In this document: one piece after another, positions 24,219-33,030 of the stretch
Numbering within the stretch: the stretch's first letter is position 1
Layout of the letters: each line of letters opens with the position of its first letter
DNA from: Pseudonocardia sp.
GTDB lineage: Bacteria; Actinomycetota; Actinomycetes; Mycobacteriales; Pseudonocardiaceae
Direction: 5' to 3'
NCBI GenBank assembly: GCA_025869365.1
Contig: JAOZVV010000097.1
Span: forward strand, 1-47,312
Length of the DNA: 47,312 bases
Notes under the pieces: model-generated
Seen by the model: the letters and a program-made list of their open reading frames with translations, nothing else
The model's database searches: none
Told to the model about the DNA's origin: nothing
Made by a program: the position numbers and the translations under genes

Positions 24219-24720
24219 GAGAAGTCCTTAGTGGTGCGGGAACTAGGGGGAGAACACACACCCGGGGAGCGTCGAGGTGGCGTTGGCGACCGGATCACTG
24301 TCGCGTCCGTTGCGAGAAGGCGCGACGGATACTCGGAGGCTGGGCGAGCGACCCGCACGAACCTACCGCGCGCCGTGCGCATCGGGCCAGCCCGAGCGCG
24401 TGGGATGCGTCGGTGCAGCGGCAGCCGGGAGCACCGCGGACTCGGCAAGTGCGCCCGCGCACGCGCGCAGCGCTCGCGGCCGCGGTGTCCCGGTGGGCGA
24501 CCGGGCCTCGGCAGGACGCGGTCTCCCCCGTCACCGGACGCAGCGCCCGCGCCTACGACAGCGCCGCCCGCAGTGCCGGTCGAGCACCTCGACGCCGACC
24601 CGACCCCCGAGCGTCGCCGCCAGGTCCACGCCCGTGCAGCCGTGGCGCGCTTCGTCGTGGACCTGCTCGACCACGTGCCGGGCCTGTCTGGGGTGAGACC
24701 CGACCCGCACTCGTCGGACG
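24219..24720. other. 500-bp stretch without a clear gene
   Basis: No reading frame here has a convincing start, ribosome site and domain. The part 24570-24720, read on the plus strand, gives a protein-like stretch (VPVEHLDADPTPERRRQVHARA, then VARFVVDLLDHV) that has no matching beginning. Frames upstream are Arg/Ala-rich and look like compositional noise. It may be the remains of a gene disrupted near the MarR unit. Confidence 0.35.
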
Positions 24721-25155
24721 CTACCGCCAGGGGTCGGTGACCTCGCGGAGATCGGTGAGGATCGCGCCCAACTGCCGGATCCGCCGGGACCCGAGGTGCG
24801 CGGCCCATTCCGCCTCCACCTCGGCGACCGTCTCCCGGGACGCCTCGACCGCACGCTCACCCCGGGGGGCGATCCGGATCAACCGGGCCCGCCCGTCGGC
24901 CGGGTCGGCCGCGCGCTCGACATAGCCCGACCGCTCCAGCTGGTCCACCAGGAACCCCACCGCCTGCTTGCTGGTCCCGGCCTGCTCGGCCAGGTCGGTC
25001 AGCCGGCTCCCGCCGGGAGCGATCCGCTGGAACACACGGGCCTGGGCCGGGGTGAAGTCGTCGAAGCCCGCCGCGGCCAACCCGGCGAACACCCGGGACT
25101 CCATCGCGCGGTAGGGCAGGAACAGCAGCACCCCGAGATTCAGCGTCTCCTCCAC
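24721..25155 (-). CDS. MarR-family transcriptional regulator
   Basis: Regulator of 144 residues with the MarR winged helix-turn-helix. The dimer helices are MEETLNLGVLLFLPYRAMES, and the DNA-binding core is FTPAQARVFQRIAPGGSRLTDLAEQAGTSKQAVGFLVDQLERSGYVER. The wing follows as AADPADGRARLIRIAPRGE. The divergent maleylpyruvate-isomerase-like gene begins 73 bases away, and the gap contains a near-perfect 45-bp dyad. The protein is therefore very likely the repressor of both genes. Confidence 0.92.
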   Translation of the reverse strand: MEETLNLGVLLFLPYRAMESRVFAGLAAAGFDDFTPAQARVFQRIAPGGSRLTDLAEQAGTSKQAVGFLVDQLERSGYVERAADPADGRARLIRIAPRGERAVEASRETVAEVEAEWAAHLGSRRIRQLGAILTDLREVTDPWR

Positions 25156-25170
25156 TTGACGAGCGTACGA

Positions 25171-25215
25171 GATGGTCAGAGACTTTGAGTAAATCAGTCA
25201 AAGTCCTTGACCATC
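25171..25215. promoter_or_regulatory. 45-bp dyad, likely MarR operator
   Basis: The left arm 25171-25188 and right arm 25198-25215 are complementary at 16 of 18 positions, around a nine-base AT-rich centre. Each arm also carries the subunit ACTTTGA. The sequence is much richer in A+T than its surroundings. It lies 15 bases before the marR start and 13 before the divergent gene, covering both promoter regions. Confidence 0.75.
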
Positions 25216-25228
25216 TTCTGAGGTACCG

Positions 25229-25864
25229 ATGGAACCGACCGAGAAGTGGGAGATCATCGCCACGCAGCGTCGCGCCCTGGCCGAGCTCCTCGACGGGCTC
25301 TCCGGACCGGAGTGGGAGGCACCCTCCCTCTGCCAGGGCTGGCGGACCCGCGACGTGGCCGCCCACCTCGCCCTGACACCCCGGTCGCCGAATGCGTTCC
25401 GCATCCTCATCGCAGGTGTGCGCACCGGCGGGGACTTCAACGCCCTGAACCGCGACCTCGCGATCGCCCACGCGAGCCGCCCCGACGCCGACCTCGTCCG
25501 CGAGCTGCGCAGCGATGCCGACAGCCGGCGAAAGCCCGCCATCACCACGCTCGACAACCTCGTCATGGACACCCTCGTCCACATCCAGGACATCGCAGTC
25601 CCCTTGGGCCGCACCGTGCCGATGCCGCCCGACGGCGTCCGGGCCGCCCTGGACCGCGTCTGGCGGATGGGATGGCCGTTCTGGGCCCGCAGGCGTTTCC
25701 GCGCCACCCGGGTCCTCGCGACCGACATCGACTGGACCGCGAACGACGGCGCATCCGATACCGAGATCCGCGGGCCCGCGGACGCCCTGCTGCTCCTGCT
25801 CACCGGCCGCACTGCCGCGGCCGGACCGCGGCTCACCGGAACCGGCGCTGCCCGTCTCCCCTGA
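25229..25864 (+). CDS. maleylpyruvate isomerase N-terminal/DinB-like family protein
   Basis: Protein of 211 residues with the four-helix DinB/mycothiol-dependent maleylpyruvate isomerase fold. It opens with EKWEIIATQRRALAELLDGLSGPEWEAPSLCQGW, then VRDVAAHLAL-like WRTRDVAAHLAL containing the first metal-binding His. The second metal site is HIQDIAVPLG (His and Asp). Mycothiol-dependent transferases of this fold detoxify electrophiles, and maleylpyruvate isomerase itself acts in gentisate breakdown. No other gentisate gene is in the window. Divergent MarR control fits a detoxification role. Confidence 0.82.
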   Translation: MEPTEKWEIIATQRRALAELLDGLSGPEWEAPSLCQGWRTRDVAAHLALTPRSPNAFRILIAGVRTGGDFNALNRDLAIAHASRPDADLVRELRSDADSRRKPAITTLDNLVMDTLVHIQDIAVPLGRTVPMPPDGVRAALDRVWRMGWPFWARRRFRATRVLATDIDWTANDGASDTEIRGPADALLLLLTGRTAAAGPRLTGTGAARLP

Positions 25865-25906
25865 GGCGGACGAGGACCGCTGCGGCGAGAACGGCGCGTC
25901 GCGGCG

Positions 25907-26956
25907 GTGGGTGTGAGCGACAATCGCGTGGTGCAGCAGCGGATCGATCGGGTGGTGCTGGCCGACGGTGCCGCCCTGTCGTACGCCACGGTCGGTACCG
26001 GCAGGCCCCTGGTCTACGTGACGGGTTGGCTCACGCACCTCGAGCTGAGCTGGGAACTGGCGGCCGAGCGGGCGCTCTACGAGGCGTTGGCGCCGGGCTG
26101 CCGACTCGTTCGCTACGACCGCGCCGGGTGCGGGTTGTCGCCGGCAGTGGATCGTCCGGCGTCGCTGGCGTTCGAGCTCGAGCAGCTCGGCGCGGTGACG
26201 GCGGCGCTCGGGGAGCCGTTCGACCTGATCGGCACCTCGATGGGGGCTCCGGTGGCCGTGGCATGGGCCGCGGCGCACCCCGAGACCGTCCGCCGTCTGG
26301 TGCTCTACGGCGGCTGGGTGCGCGGCGACGACCTGTCCCCGCCGGCCGTGCGGGAGCACGTCCTGGGCCTGGACGAGTCCCACTGGGGCCTGGGCTCCGA
26401 TGTGCTGACCGACATCTTCGCCCCCGACGCCGACCGCGCGACGCGCGCCGAGGTCGCCCGCTACCAACGCGCGTGCTCGACCGCGGCGACCGCGCGGGCG
26501 TTGCTCGCGCTGAGCTACGAGCTCGACGTCAGCGACCTCCTCGCTCAGGTGCGGGCGCCGACGTTGGTGGTGCACCGCATCGACGACCGCGCGGCGCCCG
26601 TCGCGCAGGCCGAAGCCCTCGCGGGCGGCATCGACGGCGCACAGCTGGCGCTCCTGCCCGGCCGGTCGCACCTCCCGTACGCGGGTGACCGGGACGAGCT
26701 GGTGCGGGTGATCCGCCGGTTCCTCGGCCTGCCCGTCGCCCGACGGCGGACCGACGGCTTGACGGCCCGGCAGCAGGAGGTGGCGGACCTGGTCAGCCAG
26801 GGCTGCACGAACCGGGAGATCGCGACGCGCCTGGGCATCAGCGAGCGCTCGGCCGAGGGCCATGTGGAGCGGATCAGGCTGCGCCTCGGCGTCCGCTCCC
26901 GCGCCCAGATCGCCACCTGGTTCAGCGCGCGGCGCGGACTCCGGGAACTGGGGTAG
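25907..26956 (+). CDS. alpha/beta hydrolase fused to a LuxR-type DNA-binding domain
   Basis: Protein of 349 residues with two domains. Residues about 15-270 are an alpha/beta hydrolase: the oxyanion region YVTGWLTHLE, the nucleophile elbow DLIGTSMGAPV, the acid residue in LVVHRIDDRAAP and the His in LLPGRSHLPYAGD are all visible. Residues about 283-349 are a LuxR helix-turn-helix: LTARQQEVADLVSQGCTNREIATRL, then GISERSAEGHVERIRLRLGV. The catalytic triad appears intact, so the hydrolase part may act as an enzyme or as a ligand sensor. The start is GTG 25907, with GTG 25913 also possible. It lies 43 bases after the isomerase-like gene. Its target genes are unknown. Confidence 0.87.
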   Translation: MGVSDNRVVQQRIDRVVLADGAALSYATVGTGRPLVYVTGWLTHLELSWELAAERALYEALAPGCRLVRYDRAGCGLSPAVDRPASLAFELEQLGAVTAALGEPFDLIGTSMGAPVAVAWAAAHPETVRRLVLYGGWVRGDDLSPPAVREHVLGLDESHWGLGSDVLTDIFAPDADRATRAEVARYQRACSTAATARALLALSYELDVSDLLAQVRAPTLVVHRIDDRAAPVAQAEALAGGIDGAQLALLPGRSHLPYAGDRDELVRVIRRFLGLPVARRRTDGLTARQQEVADLVSQGCTNREIATRLGISERSAEGHVERIRLRLGVRSRAQIATWFSARRGLRELG

Positions 26957-27023
26957 TTCCCCGCCTGACGTGCCGGCGGGTTCGGCGCAGAGTGCCGGTA
27001 CCGACCAGTGAGACGAGGAACCC

Positions 27024-27689
27024 GTGACCGACGACCAGACGGCAACCGCACCCGCGACCGACTTCGCCGTGCACCCCGCGCGCGGGGCCTTCAACGCCGC
27101 GTTCTTCAGCATGATGGGTCCGTACATCGAGTGGAACGTGCGCCGGCAGAAGCAGCGGGTGTTCGCCGACCTTCCCCCGACGGTCGTCGAGCTCGGCTCC
27201 GGGGTGGGCGCCAACCTGCGCTACCTGTCCCCGGGATCGACGCTCGTCGCCCTCGAACCCAACGTCCCGATGCACCGCCGGCTGCGGGCGGCCGCCGAGC
27301 GCCGCGAGGTGCGCCTCGATCTCCGCGAGCGGGTCGCCGAGCGCACCGGTCTCCCGGACGGGAGCGTCGACTGCGTGATCTCCTCGCTCGTGCTCTGCAC
27401 CGTGCCCGACCCCGCCGAGGTCCTCGCCGAGGTCCGGCGCATCCTGCGGCCCGGTGGCACCTACCGCTTCGTGGAACACGTCGTGGCGCGGGCGGGCACC
27501 CCCACCCGGGCCCTGCAGCGGGCGCTGCGCCGGCCGTGGGCCTGGACCTTCGAGGGGTGCTCGTGCGAACGGGACCTGGCCGTTCCGCTGCGGGCCGCCG
27601 GGTTCGCGCACGTGGACATCCAGCCGTACCGGCTGCACAGCCCGTTCGTCTCGTTCAACACGCAGATCGCCGGCGTCGCCCGGGCGTGA
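27024..27689 (+). CDS. class I SAM-dependent methyltransferase
   Basis: Methyltransferase of 221 residues. The N-terminal region HPARGAFNAAFFSMMGPYIEWNVRRQK resembles METTL7/UbiE-like enzymes. The SAM-binding motif I is VVELGSGVGANLRYLSPGS, the acidic residue after strand 2 is ALEPNVPMHRRL, and motif IV is DCVISSLVLCTVPDPAEVLAE. The RILRPGGTYRFVEHV segment is the typical post-motif. The start is GTG 27024, with a GAGGAAC purine tract upstream. The acceptor substrate is unknown; no biosynthetic partner is adjacent. Confidence 0.9.
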   Translation: MTDDQTATAPATDFAVHPARGAFNAAFFSMMGPYIEWNVRRQKQRVFADLPPTVVELGSGVGANLRYLSPGSTLVALEPNVPMHRRLRAAAERREVRLDLRERVAERTGLPDGSVDCVISSLVLCTVPDPAEVLAEVRRILRPGGTYRFVEHVVARAGTPTRALQRALRRPWAWTFEGCSCERDLAVPLRAAGFAHVDIQPYRLHSPFVSFNTQIAGVARA

Positions 27690-27728
27690 GATCCGCGGCG
27701 GCCCGCTGCGTCGGGGATGGCCGCAGGC

Positions 27729-28352
27729 TCAGACCGGGACGCCGGCGAACCGGCGCCCCTCGGCGAAGAACGTCGCGACCGCTCCGGCATCGGGCAGCTC
27801 GACCGCGGCGCGGCTCGCACCGAACGGGGCGTTCCAGAAGGTCCCGTGCCGGGGTGTCGCCGGGCCGACGTAGGCGTAGGGCCGGGGGACGTGGGCGTCC
27901 CCCGGTGACACCCCGTAGGTCACCTCGTCCAGCGTGACGGCCAGATCGAAGTGCTCCGGCCAGATCACCGGCTCGGCGTCCGGCGCGAGGATCCGCAGCG
28001 CCTCGTCGCCCCGGCCGAACCAGCCGGCCACGACCTCGGCGACCGCGGGGTCCACCACCAGCGGCTCGTCCAGGTGCACGCCGGAACCGTCGGGGTAGAG
28101 CCCGGCCGGACCGCCCGGGTCGACACCCGCGGCGACGGCGAGGTCCCGGCACGTATCGGCGATCGGCGCGCGCCCGCCGTCCCACACCAGCTCGGTGCCC
28201 TCGACCCGCAGGGCGAGGGCGACCCCGCCGAATCCACCGGGCGTGACGCGCAGCCTGATGGTGCCGGCGGCCCGGTGCTGCGGGCCGGCGATGACCAGCT
28301 CGGCGACGGCGTGCAGGGCCCGCCGGGTGCCGGCCGTCGACTTCTCGTCCAT
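27729..28352 (-). CDS. conserved hypothetical protein
   Basis: Soluble protein of 207 residues, without signal peptide or transmembrane segments. Recognisable features are HAVAELVIAGPQHRAAGTIRLRV and LEGVEGTEL-like beta strands. A segment VIWPEHFDLAVTLDEVTYGVSPGD is followed by PRPYAYVGPATPRHGTFWN. These segments recur in an actinobacterial family of unknown function. ATG 28352 follows an AGGAGGA site on the minus strand. It is divergent from the Rieske/glutamate-synthase gene with an 81-bp gap, in which GTAACG and CGTTAC half-sites occur near either end. Confidence 0.7.
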   Translation of the reverse strand: MDEKSTAGTRRALHAVAELVIAGPQHRAAGTIRLRVTPGGFGGVALALRVEGTELVWDGGRAPIADTCRDLAVAAGVDPGGPAGLYPDGSGVHLDEPLVVDPAVAEVVAGWFGRGDEALRILAPDAEPVIWPEHFDLAVTLDEVTYGVSPGDAHVPRPYAYVGPATPRHGTFWNAPFGASRAAVELPDAGAVATFFAEGRRFAGVPV

Positions 28353-28433
28353 CTCGTCCTCCTCGCGTAACGTCCGGGCGGGTCGAGGTCACTGTTTCCC
28401 GCAGTACGTGTCGGACGACGCCGGGAGCGTTAC

Positions 28434-30050
28434 ATGGACCTCAGTACCTTGATGCCGATCGCCCAGCTCGGTGAGCTCGCCGAGGACGTCCCCCACCACG
28501 CCGCGGTCGACGGCATCGACCTCGTGCTCGTGCGGCGGGGCACGCAGGTGCACGTCTTCGAGGGCCGCTGCCCGCACCGTGGCGCGCTGCTCGCCGACGG
28601 CCGGGTCGAGGGCGCCAACCTCATCTGCGGCGTGCACGGCTGGGACTACCGTCTCGACACCGGTGTCTCGGCCTACAACCCCGCGGAACGGATCTACAAG
28701 TTCGGCTGCCACGTGCGTGACGGCGAGGTGCTCGTCGACAAGGCGGACCTGGTCGAGTACCGCAGCATGCGGCCGGAACGCGCCGTGGTCTCCACCTACG
28801 ACCGGCTCTTCGACGACCCGCACCAGGACAGCGCGGAGGAGCCGTTCGTCTCCGAGATCCACGCCCTGGCGCGCAGCGGGCTCGCCGGTGCGCACGGCAA
28901 GGTCGCGGCGATGGGCGTGCCCCGGGCCGAGCTCCCGACCTGGGACGACCTGCAGGTGCTGACCGCGCAGCTCCACCGTTTCCCCCGTCTCGACGACGAC
29001 GCCGTCGACACGTCGGTGACCATCGGGCCGGCGGCCGCGAAGCCGCTGTGCCTGGACATCCCCGTCTTCGTGTCCGACATGAGCTTCGGCGCGCTGTCGG
29101 CGGAGGCCAAGACCGCGCTCGGCCGCGGCGCCGAGGGAGCGGGCACCGCGATCTGCTCGGGTGAGGGCGGCATGCTGCCCGAGGAGAAGGCGGAGTGCTC
29201 CCGCTATCTCTACGAGCTCGCCTCCGGCCGGTTCGGCTGGGACGAGATGCACCTCGACTCCGTGCAGGCGCTGCACCTCAAGCTCGGGCAGGGAGCGAAG
29301 ACGGGCACCGGAGGGCATCTTCCCGGTACCAAGGTCACCGGCCGGATCGCCGAGGTCCGCGGCCTGCCCGAGGGCGAGTCGGCCGTCTCCCCGGCGCGGT
29401 TCGTCGACTGGGTCATGCTGCTCGACGCGAGGTCGCTGGTGGACCGGATCCGCGAGCGGTCCGGCGGCATCCCGGTCGGGGTGAAGATGTCCGCCCAGCA
29501 CATCGAGGCCGATCTCGACGCCGCGCTCGACCTGGGTGTCGACTACGTGATCCTCGACGGCCGCGGCGGCGGGACCGGAGCCGCGCCGACGATCTTCCGC
29601 GACACGATCAGCGTGCCGACGATGGCCGCGTTGGCCCGCGCGCGCCGGCACCTCGATCTCGCCGGTGCGCGGGACGTGACCCTGGTGGCGACGGGTGGTT
29701 TCCGCCGGGCCCAGGACATGGTCAAGGCGCTCGCGCTGGGCGCGGACGCGATCGCGGTCTCCAACGTCGCCCTGCAGGCGATCGGCTGCGTCGGGATGCG
29801 GGCCTGCCACACCGACAACTGCCCGATGGGCATCGCGACGCAGAAGCCGCACCTGCGGGCGCGGCTCCCGGTGCAACGGGCCGCCGAGCAGCTCACCCGC
29901 TACCTCGGGGCGATCACCGAGCTGATGGTCGTGCTCGCCCGCGCGTGCGGGCACGACTCGCTGTCGCACTTCACACCGAGAGACCTGACGAGCTGGAAGC
30001 GCGACGTCGCCGACCTGGTCGGCGTCAGCTACGCGGGGGTGGGCGGATGA
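28434..30050 (+). CDS. Rieske domain fused to FMN-binding glutamate-synthase domain
   Basis: Protein of 538 residues. Residues about 5-105 are a Rieske [2Fe-2S] domain with the ligands CPH (C46, H48) and CGVH (C65, H68). Residues about 150-530 are a GltS-type TIM barrel that in glutamate synthase carries FMN: PVFVSDMSFGALSAEA, SGEGGMLPEE, KLGQGAKTGTGGHLPG and LDGRGGGTGAAP. It includes the [3Fe-4S] cysteines in CVGMRACHTDNC, spaced as in GltB. No glutaminase domain and no small subunit are present, so it is not a normal glutamate synthase. The Rieske domain probably passes electrons to FMN. ATG 28434 is supported by the conserved start. Its stop overlaps the next gene's ATG. Confidence 0.9.
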   Translation: MDLSTLMPIAQLGELAEDVPHHAAVDGIDLVLVRRGTQVHVFEGRCPHRGALLADGRVEGANLICGVHGWDYRLDTGVSAYNPAERIYKFGCHVRDGEVLVDKADLVEYRSMRPERAVVSTYDRLFDDPHQDSAEEPFVSEIHALARSGLAGAHGKVAAMGVPRAELPTWDDLQVLTAQLHRFPRLDDDAVDTSVTIGPAAAKPLCLDIPVFVSDMSFGALSAEAKTALGRGAEGAGTAICSGEGGMLPEEKAECSRYLYELASGRFGWDEMHLDSVQALHLKLGQGAKTGTGGHLPGTKVTGRIAEVRGLPEGESAVSPARFVDWVMLLDARSLVDRIRERSGGIPVGVKMSAQHIEADLDAALDLGVDYVILDGRGGGTGAAPTIFRDTISVPTMAALARARRHLDLAGARDVTLVATGGFRRAQDMVKALALGADAIAVSNVALQAIGCVGMRACHTDNCPMGIATQKPHLRARLPVQRAAEQLTRYLGAITELMVVLARACGHDSLSHFTPRDLTSWKRDVADLVGVSYAGVGG

Positions 30051-31853
30051 GCACGATGCCGGACAACACGAGGCCGGTGAACACGACGTGGCACCGGATC
30101 GACGGGGTCCCCGACGAGGGCCGGGTCCGGACCGCGATCGTCGACGGCCGCAGCGTCGCGGTCTCGCGCTGCGGCGGGCGGGTCAGCGCGCTCGACAACC
30201 ACTGCCCGCACCAGGGCGGCCCGCTCGGCGAGGGCTCGATCGAGAACGGGTTGCTGCGCTGCCCGTGGCACGGCTACGACTACGACCCGACGACGGGGAA
30301 GCCGCCGGAGGGCTTCTCCGACGCCCCGCACGCCTTCGCCGTCGAGGAGCGCGCCGACGGCACCTACGTCGAGCTTCCGGACGTGGTGGAGCGCCCGCGC
30401 AGCGTCTCGGACGTGCTGGTGGAGACGCTGGTGGCCTGGGGCGTCGACACCGTCTTCGGCATGGTCGGACACTCCAACCTCGGGTTCGCCGAAGCGCTGC
30501 GCGCGGTCGAGGAGCGCGGCGAGCTGCGCTACATCGGCATCCGCCACGAGGGTGCGGCCGCGTTCGCCGCGTCCGCCTACGGGAAGCTGACGGGCCGCCC
30601 CGCGGCCTGCTTCGCGATCGCCGGGCCGGGCTCGACCAACCTGCTGACCGGCCTGTACGACGCGCGGCTCGACGGCGCCCCGGTGCTCGCGATCTCCGGC
30701 CAGGTGCCGTCCAAGGTGCGGGGGCGCGGCGCGTTCCAGGACGTCGACCTGTCGGCCGTGTTCGGTGACGTCGCCCTCTCGACCGTGACCGTGACGGCCG
30801 GTTCCGACCACGCCGAGCTGGCGGCGACGGCGGTGAAACACGCGCTCGACGGCCGCGGGGTCGCGCATCTCGTCCTGCCCGACGAGGTCCAGGACCTGCC
30901 GAGCGATGCTCCGGCGATGCCGCCGCGCGGGCGTCGCGCCGACCGTGGGGTCGCGCTGTCTCCGGAGTCGCTGGCCGCGGCGACCAGCAGGATCCGCACC
31001 GCCACCCGGCCGGTGATCATCGTGGGCCAGGGTGCGCGGGTGGCCACGGCCGAGGTGCGTGAGCTCGCCGAACGGCTCGGTGCGCCCGTGCTCACGACGT
31101 TCCGCGCCAAGGGCCTGCTGCCCGACACCCATCCGCTCGGGGCGGGGGTGCTCGGACGTCGGCCTCCTCGGCGACGCCGCCGTCACCCTGCGGGCCCTGC
31201 TCGCCGGGCTCGACGAGGACCCGGCCGGGATCGCCGCGGTCGACCAGCACGGCGACGTCGCCGCCCGATGGGCGATCTGGCGGGCGGAGAAGCGGCGGCG
31301 CGCGATCGACGACCGCGGGCGCGGCGTCTCCAGCGCCGCCGTGTTCGCGGCCCTGTCCGCGCACTGCCCCGCGGACGCGACGATCGCCGTCGACGTCGGC
31401 AACCACGCCTACTCCTTCGGCCGCTACTTCGAGAGCGCGGGCCAACCCGTCCTGATGTCCGGCTACCTGGGCTCCATCGGCTTCGGCTATCCCGCGGCGC
31501 TGGGCGCGTGGGCCGCCGACCCGGCCCGGCCCGTGGTCGCCGTCACCGGCGACGGCGGGTTCGGCCAGTACCTCGCGGAGCTGACGACGGCGGTCAGGTA
31601 CGGGATCGCGGTCAAGCACGTCCTGCTCGACAACGGCGCCCTCGGCAAGATCAGCAAGGAGCAGCAGGCGGGCGGCTACCCCGTCTGGCAGACCTCGCTC
31701 GTCAACCCGGACTTCGCCGGCTACGCGGAGCTCTGCGGGGCGACGGGCATCCCGGTCCACCGCGCCGAGGACCTCGACGAGGGGATGAAGGCGCTCTTCG
31801 CCGCGGACGGACCCGCCCTCCTGCACGTCCACGCCGACGCCGAGCTGGTGTGA
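30047..31853 (+). pseudogene. Rieske domain fused to thiamine-diphosphate enzyme, internal deletion/frameshift
   Basis: ATG 30047 overlaps the previous stop as ATGA. Residues about 12-110 are a Rieske domain with CPH (C53, H55) and CPWH (C72, H75). An acetolactate-synthase-like ThDP domain follows, with the catalytic Glu in GIRHEGAAAFAASAYGKL and FAIAGPGSTNLLTGLYDARLDG. The frame runs to about 31155 (LPDTHPLGAGVLG) and then jumps by one frame to DVGLLGDAAVTLRALL. From there it continues to 31853 with the ThDP site VAVTGDGGFGQYLAEL and HVLLDNGALGKI. About 60 residues of the middle domain that family members have between these points are missing. It is therefore a deletion with frameshift, either real or an assembly fault. 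The intact form would presumably be a carboligase or decarboxylase. Confidence 0.85.
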
Positions 31854-31854
31854 C

Positions 31855-33030
31855 ATGTCCGCGGGCCTGGTGATCGTGCTGGCGGTGGCGGCGGGGGTGC
31901 CGCTGCTGCTCGGCCTGGTTCCCGCACTGCGGCTGCCGGGGGCGCTGCTGGAGATCATCGCGGGGGTGCTGATCGGGCCGTCCGTGCTCGGCTGGGTCAC
32001 CCCCGACGAGACGATCCGCGCGCTCTCCCTGCTGGGGCTGTCGTTCCTGCTGTTCCTCGCCGGATCGGAGGTCGACCTGCGCCGGTTCCGCGGGACCCTG
32101 GGACGGCGGGTCGCGCTGTCCGTGGCGTTGTCGCTCGGCGGTGCCGGGGTGGTCGTCGCGGTGCTGGTCGCGCTGGGCGTCAGCGGCGCGGCCCTGATCG
32201 GGGTGGCGCTGCTGGCGACGTCGCTCGGGCTGGTGGTACCGGTGCTGTTCGACGCGGGTGTGCTCGCCCGCCCGGTGGGCCGGCTGGCGGTCGCCGGGGC
32301 GTCGGCCGGTGAGGTGGTGGCGGTCGTCCTGCTGTCCGTCGGGCTCTCGGGGACGGACACCCCGCTGGCCGGCCGGCTGCTCCTCCTGGCCTTGCTGCTC
32401 GGCGCGCTGGGCGTGATCGCGCTGGTGGTGCTGGGCGCCGAGCATTCGGGCCGGTTGACCGGGGTGATCGCGAGGCTCGCCGACACGAGCGCGCAGATCC
32501 GCATCCGGCTGACGGTGCTCCTCGTGGCCGGGCTCGCGCTGGCCGCCGAGGCGCTGGGGTTCGAGGCCATCCTGGGCGCCTTCCTCGCCGGATTGCTCCT
32601 GCGCGCTCTCGATCCCGATCCCCAGGCCACGCACCCGCTCTACCCGGTGAAACTCGAGGCCGTCGGCTACGGGCTGCTGGTCCCGATCTTCTTCGTCACC
32701 AGCGGGCTGACGCTCGACCTGTCCGGCCTCCTCGAGCATCCGGCCGCCCTCGCCACCGTGCCGGGGTTCCTCCTCGCGCTGCTGCTGGTCCGTGCGGTTC
32801 CGGCGCTGGCGTTCCGCGGCGAGCTGTCCCGGCGCGAGCTGGTCGCCGTCGGCCTGCTGCAGGCGACGTCGTTGCCGTTCCTGCTGGCGGCGATCGAGAT
32901 CGGCGAGCGGATGGCGATCCTGGCCCCGGCGGTGGGCGCGGGACTGGTCGCCGCAGGGGTGATCTCGGTGCTGGTGTTCCCGGCGGTCGCGCTGGCGCTG
33001 CTGCCGCGACGGACGGCCCTTCGGGTGTGA
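31855..33030 (+). CDS. cation:proton antiporter (CPA2/Kef-like membrane domain)
   Basis: Membrane protein of 391 residues with about 12-13 hydrophobic helices and no soluble TrkA-N domain. Family features are LEIIAGVLIGPSVLGWV, LLGLSFLLFLAGSEVDLRRFRG, LLATSLGLVVPVLFDAG, GASAGEVVAVVLL (with the acidic residue where CPA2 proteins bind ions) and GFEAILGAFLAGLLLRALD. The start ATG 31855 lies one base after the previous stop, so translation is coupled. The genetic link with the two Rieske proteins suggests that ion or pH control supports their activity, but this is inference. Na+ versus K+ cannot be told. Confidence 0.87.
   Translation: MSAGLVIVLAVAAGVPLLLGLVPALRLPGALLEIIAGVLIGPSVLGWVTPDETIRALSLLGLSFLLFLAGSEVDLRRFRGTLGRRVALSVALSLGGAGVVVAVLVALGVSGAALIGVALLATSLGLVVPVLFDAGVLARPVGRLAVAGASAGEVVAVVLLSVGLSGTDTPLAGRLLLLALLLGALGVIALVVLGAEHSGRLTGVIARLADTSAQIRIRLTVLLVAGLALAAEALGFEAILGAFLAGLLLRALDPDPQATHPLYPVKLEAVGYGLLVPIFFVTSGLTLDLSGLLEHPAALATVPGFLLALLLVRAVPALAFRGELSRRELVAVGLLQATSLPFLLAAIEIGERMAILAPAVGAGLVAAGVISVLVFPAVALALLPRRTALRV

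Noticed and set aside
21275-24720. Prophage or integrative conjugative element at tRNA-Arg
   Set aside because: No integrase, relaxase, structural genes or repeated tRNA 3' end are found; only one IS is supported.
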